NCBI RefSeq assembly: GCF_021729155.1
Contig: NZ_JAJQYA010000005.1
Span: 180,336 to 244,335 of the forward strand
Direction: 5' to 3'
DNA length: 64,000 nt
DNA from: Membranihabitans marinus
GTDB lineage: Bacteria > Bacteroidota > Bacteroidia > Chitinophagales > Saprospiraceae
Position 1 is the stretch's first letter, and every line of letters starts with the position of its first letter. The position numbers were made by a program, and so were the translations under genes. The notes under the pieces are model-generated. The model was not told the DNA's origin. It was given only the letters and a program-made list of their open reading frames with translations, and made no database searches. Below are positions 57,858 to 64,000 of this stretch, piece by piece.

Positions 57858-58191
57858 ATTGTTTCATTTTGTATAAGTGTTGATTGGCTATGTTTGGATG
57901 TGAAATTGATTGAGATGAATGATTTAGATTCGAAGACAATTTTGATGAATTTAAGTAATTTATATTATTTTCAAGTAAATATTTTGTGTCTCATTGAAAT
58001 TGCCATTTTATGTAGATATTATTATTGAATAGTGTAAGTTATTATGATGAGAGGGAGCGCTGTTTTGAGGAAAATTAGATTGGTAAATTGAGTACAATAG
58101 GATAAAGATTTCAAGATTGCCATAAATTATTAATGTATTTTGTATTGGCATGATGATTATCATTATTTAAGATAACTAAAATATAGATTTG
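57858..58191. other. Intergenic stretch, nothing recognised
   Basis: An AT-rich gap of 334 bp between two sulfatase genes. I see no coding sequence and no strong hairpin. A promoter for the downstream sulfatase is likely but not identifiable by eye. Confidence 0.4.
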
Positions 58192-60030
58192 ATGTATTTG
58201 ACTTCAGTTGCTTCTCGGAAATGGATGTATAGTTGTTTTTTATCAATCCTATATATAGGCGTTTTTACCAGTTGTCAAGATGGTGATTCGTCGGGGGCTG
58301 TGTCAATTGATGCAAAACCCAATATTATTGTAGTCATAACAGACGACCAAGGATATGGAGATCTAGGACATACGGGCAATCCCATCATAAAGACCGACGC
58401 GTTGGATAAGTTTTCTTCAGAGGCCGTTAATCTCACCAATTACCATGTGGGGACAACTTGTGCTCCTACTAGAGCGGGCTTGTTAACGGGAAGAAATTGC
58501 AATAGAAATGGAGTGTGGCATACTATAATGGGAGCTTCCATATTGAATCGAGAAGAGGTGACCATGGCCGATTTGTTGCAGGAAAATGGATATCATACCG
58601 GTATGTTTGGCAAATGGCATTTGGGAGACAATCATCCCTTTTTGCCTCATGAAAGAGGTTTTGACGAAGCATTTTATCACGGTGGAGGCGGAGTAGGTCA
58701 AACCCCAGATTATTGGAATAACGATTATTTCGACGATACTTATTTTAAAAATGGAATACCTGAAAAGCGGTCGGGATATTGCACCGATGTGTGGTTTGAT
58801 GAGGCTATAAAGTTTATTGAAAGTAATAAGGAAGAGCCGTTTTTCTGTTACTTGAGTCTCAATGCGCCTCACGGTCCATATAATGTGCCTGAGGAATATT
58901 ACAATATGTACAAAGATGAAGACAGAATCGACGAAACCCAAAAACGATTTTATGGGATGATAACCAATATCGACGATAATTTTTCTCGACTGATGGAAAA
59001 GATTGAATCTTTGGGGATAGCGGAAAACACCATAGTGGTTTTTACTACAGATAATGGTACGGCCAGAGGCTATACTGTAAATAAGGCCAGTAAAGAAGTC
59101 TTGGGGTATAATGCTGGTATGCGAGGCACTAAAGGGTCATATTACGATGGTGGGCATCGGGTGCCCTTTATTATTCGATGGCCAAAGGGCGGATTGTCTG
59201 GAGGTAAATCATTGGATGATTTAGTGGCCCATGTCGATGTGTTGCCCACTTTTATGGGATTGACAGATCATTCGTTTACTGTTAATAAAACCATGGATGG
59301 CAGGGATATGAGTGGTTATCTGTTAGGGAAAGAATCAGCAACCCAACGGTATTTAGTCACCGATACACAGCGAGTGCCTTGGCCAGTGAAGGGCAAGGGC
59401 AGTTGCGTTATGGATAAAAGTTGGAGATTGATCAAAGGCAAAGAACTCTATAATATTGACAGTGATCCAGGCCAGGAGGTAGATGTTTCGGCTCAATATC
59501 CCGATAAGGTTGCAGAAATGAATGCATTTTACGATTCCTGGTGGGAGGATGTGATCGCTGAAACCCATTTTTCTGTCATTGATTTGGGTTCGGCTGATAT
59601 AGATGTATTGACTTGTCACGATGCGCGGACCATAGATTACTACCCGCCGTGGAATCAGCAAATGATTCGAACTGGCAAAGTGATGGAGCCTGCCCCTTTT
59701 TCTGTCAATTTTGTATCTACTGGTAAATATAGATTCTCTTTAAGAAGATGGCCAGCAGAGAGTGGTTTAGCCTTGGGTGCATCGATTGATGACGGATATC
59801 CTGCCACCTTGTACACTGCGGCCAATACCAATGGTGTGGCCATGGAATTCCAAAAAGCATATGTAGTGATAGAAGATCAGAAAGTTGAAGTGGACGTAGA
59901 TAATGAAGCTGGGGCTGCCATTATTGAAATGGAAGTAGAGGAAGGTCAAACTGAGCTTTTGGCTTACTTTCAGATGATGGATGGGGAGTCATGCAATGCT
60001 TTTTATGTAGATGTAGAGCGGTTGGATTGA
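58192..60030 (+). CDS. S1-family sulfatase lipoprotein with C-terminal extension (CAPTR active site)
   Basis: A protein of about 612 residues; the ATG at 58192 is preferred over a TTG three bases earlier. The leader ends VFTSC (lipobox Cys28). Metal-binding Asp51 and Asp52 are in VITDDQGYGD, and the formylglycine motif CAPTR is at 90-94. GKWHLGDNHPFLPHERGFDE and TTDNGTARG follow. From about residue 465 an extra region of about 145 residues (from AETHFSVIDLGSADIDV) forms a beta-rich C-terminal domain, longer than in the other three sulfatases. That domain may bind the glycan. It is followed by the second repeat zone. Confidence 0.92.
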   Translation: MYLTSVASRKWMYSCFLSILYIGVFTSCQDGDSSGAVSIDAKPNIIVVITDDQGYGDLGHTGNPIIKTDALDKFSSEAVNLTNYHVGTTCAPTRAGLLTGRNCNRNGVWHTIMGASILNREEVTMADLLQENGYHTGMFGKWHLGDNHPFLPHERGFDEAFYHGGGGVGQTPDYWNNDYFDDTYFKNGIPEKRSGYCTDVWFDEAIKFIESNKEEPFFCYLSLNAPHGPYNVPEEYYNMYKDEDRIDETQKRFYGMITNIDDNFSRLMEKIESLGIAENTIVVFTTDNGTARGYTVNKASKEVLGYNAGMRGTKGSYYDGGHRVPFIIRWPKGGLSGGKSLDDLVAHVDVLPTFMGLTDHSFTVNKTMDGRDMSGYLLGKESATQRYLVTDTQRVPWPVKGKGSCVMDKSWRLIKGKELYNIDSDPGQEVDVSAQYPDKVAEMNAFYDSWWEDVIAETHFSVIDLGSADIDVLTCHDARTIDYYPPWNQQMIRTGKVMEPAPFSVNFVSTGKYRFSLRRWPAESGLALGASIDDGYPATLYTAANTNGVAMEFQKAYVVIEDQKVEVDVDNEAGAAIIEMEVEEGQTELLAYFQMMDGESCNAFYVDVERLD

Positions 60031-60138
60031 TGTTTTGGATGTCACAAAGGCTTATAAGAATTACATTTTTAATTGACATTATTCATTCGATTTATTGTTC
60101 TAGAGTCAGGACTAAATGAAGTATTCTCAAAGACTACT

Positions 60139-60210
60139 AAATGCCCATTGAGGGCATTTGGAGAAGATGACCGAGCAAAGTTGCTCTTTGAGCAACTTTA
60201 TTCGTTCACC
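60139..60210. repeat. Hairpin-mosaic repeat zone R2, left part
   Basis: It contains a hairpin at 60139-60159 (stem AAATGCCC, loop ATTGA), the linker GAAGATGACCGAGC also seen in R3, and the pair TTGCTC/GAGCAA around a TTT loop at 60181-60195. These are the same building blocks as in R1. The stretch 60031-60138 before it has no recognised feature. Confidence 0.7.
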
Positions 60211-60251
60211 TTGGCATGGTAAAGATCATCATGAAGTTGTATTAATGCCAT

Positions 60252-60680
60252 GCCGGAGCCAGTGGTTAAAAATCTATCGAATTACATTACAGTCACGCCA
60301 ATTTGTAGAGGCGCAAGATTTTACGTCTGCCGTCATAGTTTTTAATTAATACCACGCCGGAGCCATTGGCTAAAAATCTATCGAATACATTACAGTCACG
60401 CCAATTTGTAGAGGCGCAAGATTTTGCGTCTGCCGTCATAGATTTTAATTAATGCCATGCCGGAGCCAGTGGCTAAAAATCTATCGAATTACATTACAGT
60501 CACGCCAATTTGTAGAGGCGCAAGATTTTACGTCTGCCGTCATAGTTTTTAATTAATACCACGCCGGAGCCATTGGCTAAAAATCTATCGAATACATTAC
60601 AGTCACGCCAATTTGTAGAGGTGCAAGATTTTGCGTCTGCCGTCATAGATTTTAATTAATACCACGCCGGAGCCAGTGGC
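60252..60680. repeat. Tandem repeat array, period about 104 bp with an A-B-A-B pattern
   Basis: Four complete units start at 60252, 60356, 60459 and 60563 (GCCGGAGCC at each start), with a partial fifth at 60666-60680. Units alternate between 104 and 103 bp. Alternate units share small differences (GAATTACATT with TTTTACGTC in one type, GAATACATT with TTTTGCGTC in the other), giving a 207-bp higher-order period. Each unit contains GTAGAGGCGCAAG and GCGTCTGCC, which can pair. There is no coding sequence. Confidence 0.9.
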
Positions 60681-60688
60681 CTACCCAC

Positions 60689-60926
60689 CCGAAACACGGA
60701 GGTTTCGGTTCCCTCAATACTATTATATTATTGATGTAAAATGAAATTTAATCCTTGTCAATTTTAATGTATTGTTGTCACGACACGGAGGTCGTGACTT
60801 CTCTCGCCGAATGTCCATTTAGGACATTGGATACTTTGTATTTCGCTCGTTCACACCCACGACACAGTGGTCGTGGCTCCTTCATCAGATGAACATTTAG
60901 TTCATCTGGTTGCTCTTTGAGCAACT
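60689..60926. repeat. Hairpin-mosaic repeat zone R2, right part
   Basis: Hairpins here are: 60689-60708 (stem CCGAAAC, loop ACGGAG), 60777-60798 (GTCACGAC, loop ACGGAG), 60810-60828 (AATGTCC, loop ATTTA), 60857-60876 (CCACGAC, loop ACAGTG), 60887-60907 (AGATGAAC, loop ATTTA) and TTGCTC/GAGCAA after 60908. The same loops appear with different stems. The remaining 60927-61260 is AT-rich and shows no recognised feature beyond the likely upstream region of the next operon. Confidence 0.8.
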
Positions 60927-61260
60927 TTATTCAGTCGTATAAAATATTGAATTTGGTATAAATGCTATGATATAATCATTGTTGTACATTAAGATAAAAG
61001 TGTAACAAATCTATGGTCATTTTAATTTTAATCCGTCAAATTATCAAATCCGTTTAAATGTGTGATTTTGACTATGGATGGTGAATCTTAGATTGAGGTA
61101 TATTAAAATTTAAAAAGGTTTTTATCTTTCAAAACATTGCGTAAAGCCATTGGTGTTTAGGTAAAACTTACGAAAATCAGATATTTATTTACAAAAACTT
61201 ATGTTTATTTATGTATATTTACTTTTGTGCTTATATATTTGTGATAGAATAACCTATAAA

Positions 61261-62469
61261 ATGAAAGAATTAGGATTAAATAAGGCTGAACTCAAAGAGT
61301 TAAAAGGATATCATACTGCACATGAGATTGTAAGTCAACCATTATTGTGGGAAGAGATATATGATGATGTATTGCGTGGTAAAGAAAAAATTTTAGGATT
61401 TATCCGATCTATTCACAATATTGAAAATTGTGATATCATCCTTACTGGTGCAGGAACATCTTGCTTTGTGGGCGAGGTGTTAGAAAGTGCTTTTATGCAA
61501 TATCTATCGCCTTTTTCAAGGACTGTCGCTACAACTACTTTGGTTACTCATCCCGAAGTATACTTTTCAAGTCCTCGAACTACGGTACTTGTTTCATTTG
61601 CACGGTCGGGAAATAGTCCGGAAAGCAGAGCTTCATTGGCCTTGGCGAACAAACATTGTGGTGAGGTAAGACATTTGGTCATTACTTGTAATGCCCAGGG
61701 TGAAATGATAAAAGAATTGGATTTAGAAAAGGACTTTTTATTTTTACTTCCGGAACAAGCCAATGACAAAGGTCTTGCCATGACAGGTAGTTTTACGGGA
61801 ATGTTGTTGGCCGGATATTTAATGGCTAGAATAGAGGACGTAGAATCTTTAAGCGATGAATTTCAATTGGCCAAAGTCTATGGGCAACGGTTGATTTCTA
61901 CAAGTGAAGTTATGTGTAAGAAATTGGCAGAACTCGATTTTTCGAGAGCTATTTTTTTGGGGTCTGGTCCATTATTAGGAGTGGCTCGAGAATCTCATCT
62001 CAAGGTTCAAGAATTGTCCAATGGTTCGGTTATGTGTAATTTTGATTCTTATCTTGGCTTGAGGCATGGTCCCAAGGTTGTTGTGGATTCACAGACTTTA
62101 GTTGTTTTCTTGCTGTCCAATGACGAATATGTGAGGAAGTATGAAGTGGATTTGATCAAAGATATGGTTACCGAATCCTTGGGGTTGAAAAAAATAATAA
62201 TTTCAGAGCGTCCTTGTCCCGAGTTGGATGTAGATTATGTTATAAATATGGGAGAAGAAGGGACTGCTCTAGATCCATACTTTCTCGCCATGGTCAATGT
62301 CTTGCCCGCACAAATATTGGGATTTTTTAAATCTATTCAGCTGGGGTATAGTCCGGATTCTCCTTCTGAAAAAGGGACGATATCTAGGGTGGTTCAGGGT
62401 GTGAGAATCTATGAATATACGCATCAAATGAGAAAGAAAAAAGATTGTGAAATAAATGAATATGACTAA
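61261..62469 (+). CDS. agaS: SIS-domain sugar-phosphate isomerase/deaminase, AgaS-like
   Basis: A protein of about 402 residues; the ATG at 61261 (MKELGLNKAEL) is preferred because the region upstream from 61201 encodes an unlikely hydrophobic stretch. Two SIS domains are visible: the first has ILTGAGTSCFVGEV near 60 and VSFARSGNSPESRASL near 111; the second has RAIFLGSGPLLGVARESHLK with KVQELSNG near 250 and LGLRHGPKVVVD near 270. AgaS-family enzymes isomerise or deaminate keto- or amino-hexose 6-phosphates, classically in N-acetylgalactosamine use. No signal peptide is present, so it is cytoplasmic. The gene overlaps the next by 14 bp, implying coupled translation. Confidence 0.85.
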   Translation: MKELGLNKAELKELKGYHTAHEIVSQPLLWEEIYDDVLRGKEKILGFIRSIHNIENCDIILTGAGTSCFVGEVLESAFMQYLSPFSRTVATTTLVTHPEVYFSSPRTTVLVSFARSGNSPESRASLALANKHCGEVRHLVITCNAQGEMIKELDLEKDFLFLLPEQANDKGLAMTGSFTGMLLAGYLMARIEDVESLSDEFQLAKVYGQRLISTSEVMCKKLAELDFSRAIFLGSGPLLGVARESHLKVQELSNGSVMCNFDSYLGLRHGPKVVVDSQTLVVFLLSNDEYVRKYEVDLIKDMVTESLGLKKIIISERPCPELDVDYVINMGEEGTALDPYFLAMVNVLPAQILGFFKSIQLGYSPDSPSEKGTISRVVQGVRIYEYTHQMRKKKDCEINEYD

Positions 62470-63484
62470 TTCAAAATACTATAGCAAAGAGGATTTTTCA
62501 AATGTGGAAAAGGTTGACGCCCATGTGCATATGAATACTGTGCAATCACATTTTAGTCGAGTAGCCAAAGATCACAATTTTAAATTGATAAGTATTAATA
62601 CTGAAGTACCTGAGTATCCAGAGATAGAACAGCAGCAGAAAATAATATTAGATCAGCGAAAGTCATATGCCGATACCGTACATTATTTAACTACTTTGAA
62701 TACGGAATCTATAGGATGTGATGGGTGGTCAAAATCCACTATTGAGTATATCTCTAAGTCCTTGGAAGCGGGAGCTTTGGGGGTGAAGGTGTGGAAAAAT
62801 ATAGGGATGGATTTGTTGCGGGTAGATGGGACTTTTATTAAAATATCGGACCCAGAATTTTATCCCATTTTTAATTTTTTGCAGGAAAATAATGTTCCTG
62901 TCCTCGGTCATATTGGGGAGCCTCGTAATTGTTGGTTGCCATTGGAAGAGATGACGGTGAAGAACGACATCGCCTATTATTCCAAGCATCCGGAGTTTCA
63001 TATGTATCTACATCCCAATTATCCAAGTTATGAGGATTTAGTAGACTCGCGAGATCGTATTCTTCAGTTATTCCCAGACTTGCAATTTACCGGTGCCCAT
63101 TTAGGTAGTATGGAATACAGTGTAGATGAAGTGGCGAAGAGGTTGGATCGATATCCTAATTTTTATGTGGATTTAACGGATCGTATTGGTCATCTTCAAT
63201 ACCAATCAATGGAGGATCGGCAAAGAGTCATCGATTTTATTTATGCTTACCAAGATCGGATAATATACGGTACCGATTTGGAATTCTTTGATTTTCACAA
63301 TGAAGGTGATATTCGTCAACAAGTATTGCAAACTTGGCAAACAGATTGGGCTTATTTTGTGACCGATGATGAAATGATGGTGCCTGCTCTAGATCAGCCC
63401 GTATTAGGTTTAAAATTGGAAAAAAATGTCGTCGATAAAATTTATCGAGAGAACGCTATTTTCTGTTATCTGAAAAAAGGTTAG
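62456..63484 (+). CDS. Amidohydrolase-superfamily metal-dependent hydrolase
   Basis: A 342-residue TIM-barrel hydrolase of the amidohydrolase-2 kind. It has a metal motif HVH (23-25) in VDAHVHMNTV, GALGVKVWKN near 105, GHIGEPRNCW near 150, a TGAHLGSMEY histidine near 215, and a YGTDLEFFDF aspartate near 273. There is no signal peptide. It overlaps the AgaS-like gene by 14 bp, so both proteins are made together. It could hydrolyse or decarboxylate a sugar-derived acid or lactone, or deacylate an amino-sugar phosphate. None of these is proven; the fold call is firm. Confidence 0.8.
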   Translation: MNMTNSKYYSKEDFSNVEKVDAHVHMNTVQSHFSRVAKDHNFKLISINTEVPEYPEIEQQQKIILDQRKSYADTVHYLTTLNTESIGCDGWSKSTIEYISKSLEAGALGVKVWKNIGMDLLRVDGTFIKISDPEFYPIFNFLQENNVPVLGHIGEPRNCWLPLEEMTVKNDIAYYSKHPEFHMYLHPNYPSYEDLVDSRDRILQLFPDLQFTGAHLGSMEYSVDEVAKRLDRYPNFYVDLTDRIGHLQYQSMEDRQRVIDFIYAYQDRIIYGTDLEFFDFHNEGDIRQQVLQTWQTDWAYFVTDDEMMVPALDQPVLGLKLEKNVVDKIYRENAIFCYLKKG

Positions 63485-63540
63485 TTCTGAGATGTTATAC
63501 CGAATTTCCATAATATCACTGAACGAAATGCATGGTTGAT

Positions 63541-63982
63541 TGAAGTTGTTCATTAGAGCAACTCGATGTCCTAAATATGACCGAATGAAGCTCGAAGAGC
63601 CAAATGCCATAAATAGGCATTTGGCGAAGATGACCGAACAAAATGCGCAGCATCATTGATCCTTAATGGATCTATGGTGAGGATGGCTGAACATGACTGA
63701 ATGAAGCTCGAAGAGCCATTGACCGCAAATCGGTCAATGATGAAGGAACAGAGGGTTCCATCCCTCGGGTGGGTGGCCAAGAGTATCCAATCGACTAAAT
63801 GTGACTGAATATAGTACATTATCGAACATAATACGTAGTATCATTGACCGTAAATTGGTCAATGATGAAGGAACTGAGTCCACTGCGCCTCGGGTGGGTT
63901 CGCCACTGTGCCGATGATATTTATGACTCGTCCTAAAAAAAGCTTACAGTTTTAATTAATAATCCTGTAATAGATTTACAGG
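63541..63982. repeat. Hairpin-mosaic repeat zone R3
   Basis: Gene-free DNA to the window end. Hairpins are: 63601-63623 (stem CAAATGCC, loop ATAAATA), 63655-63676 (ATTGATCC, loop TTAAT), 63717-63739 (CATTGACCG, loop CAAAT), 63842-63864 (CATTGACC, loop GTAAATT) and 63964-63982 (CCTGTAA, loop TAGAT). The linkers GAAGATGACCGAAC, GACTGAATGAAGCTCGAAGA and CTCGGGTGGG repeat. It is mostly the reverse orientation of the R1 pattern. Confidence 0.8.
63783..63864 (-). repeat. 82-bp block, copy 2 (inverted relative to copy 1)
   Basis: The reverse complement matches 49824-49905 at 79 of 82 positions, with no gap. It includes the CATTGACC hairpin and the TACGTATTATGTTCGATAAT segment. The opposite orientation makes the pair a possible substrate for inversion of the intervening 14 kb. 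Confidence 0.85.
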
Positions 63983-64000
63983 TTGATCTAGATCCTGATC

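Noticed and set aside
58483..58941. Reverse-strand frame of 152 codons inside the last sulfatase
   Set aside because: The forward sulfatase has all family motifs across the same bases; the reverse frame is a shadow.
60158..60349. Small forward reading frame of 63 codons
   Set aside because: It lies across the hairpin zone and the first tandem-repeat unit, has no ribosome site or recognisable protein, and its sequence is explained by the repeats.
60252..60680. CRISPR-like array
   Set aside because: The units are about 104 bp and nearly identical throughout, with no short repeat separated by unique spacers and no cas genes nearby.
63541..63982. Integron attC sites
   Set aside because: The hairpins lack the paired core sites of attC and are not each followed by a gene cassette.

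Overview
This is an AT-rich chromosomal stretch from a Bacteroidota bacterium, probably a free-living or marine glycan degrader. The evidence is four SusC/SusD outer-membrane pairs with ECF sigma/FecR regulators, S1 sulfatases, beta-propeller proteins of the sialidase superfamily, and many Tat- or lipobox-type leaders. No rRNA, tRNA, CRISPR array, transposase or phage gene was seen. I cannot assign a genus.

Layout. (1) 0-9.5 kb: FecR, an STN-domain SusC, SusD, a DUF1080 (3-keto-disaccharide hydrolase-like) protein and an NHL/sorbosone-dehydrogenase-like propeller fused to cytochrome c. (2) 9.6-20.5 kb: divergent ECF sigma and FecR, SusC, SusD, two sialidase-superfamily propellers and an odd polysaccharide pyruvyl transferase-like protein with a Tat-like leader. 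An AraC regulator and a 0.9 kb gene-poor gap follow, then an endonuclease/exonuclease/phosphatase lipoprotein. (3) 23.7-31.7 kb: sigma, FecR, SusC, SusD, metallophosphoesterase. (4) 32.1-49.6 kb: sigma, then a tightly packed run of eleven genes: FecR, SusC, SusD, two cytosolic-carboxypeptidase-like M14 proteins, three paralogous sialidase-like propellers, a sodium:solute symporter, an FAD oxidoreductase and a sulfatase. (5) 50.6-60.0 kb: sulfatase, a second copy of the M14 gene pair, a GH43/GH32-like propeller and two more sulfatases. (6) 61.3-63.5 kb: an AgaS-type sugar isomerase/deaminase overlapping an amidohydrolase.

How the genes may work together (inference): each SusC carries an N-terminal STN domain, so ligand binding at the outer membrane can be signalled through FecR to the divergent sigma factor, which would switch on its own uptake operon. 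Sulfatases and propeller enzymes would trim a sulfated, possibly amino-sugar-containing glycan. The symporter would import the released sugar, and the AgaS/amidohydrolase pair could handle an amino-sugar phosphate. The M14 pairs suggest that the substrate contains an amide or peptide bond, as in a glycopeptide or amino-acid-decorated glycan. That is the most unusual element of the window.

Three intergenic zones (49.6-50.4, 60.1-60.95 and 63.5-64.0 kb) hold a striking mosaic of short hairpins. Their stems differ while their loops (often ATTTA or its complement TAAAT) and linkers recur. The zones include an 82-bp block present in opposite orientations 14 kb apart and a roughly 104-bp tandem array.
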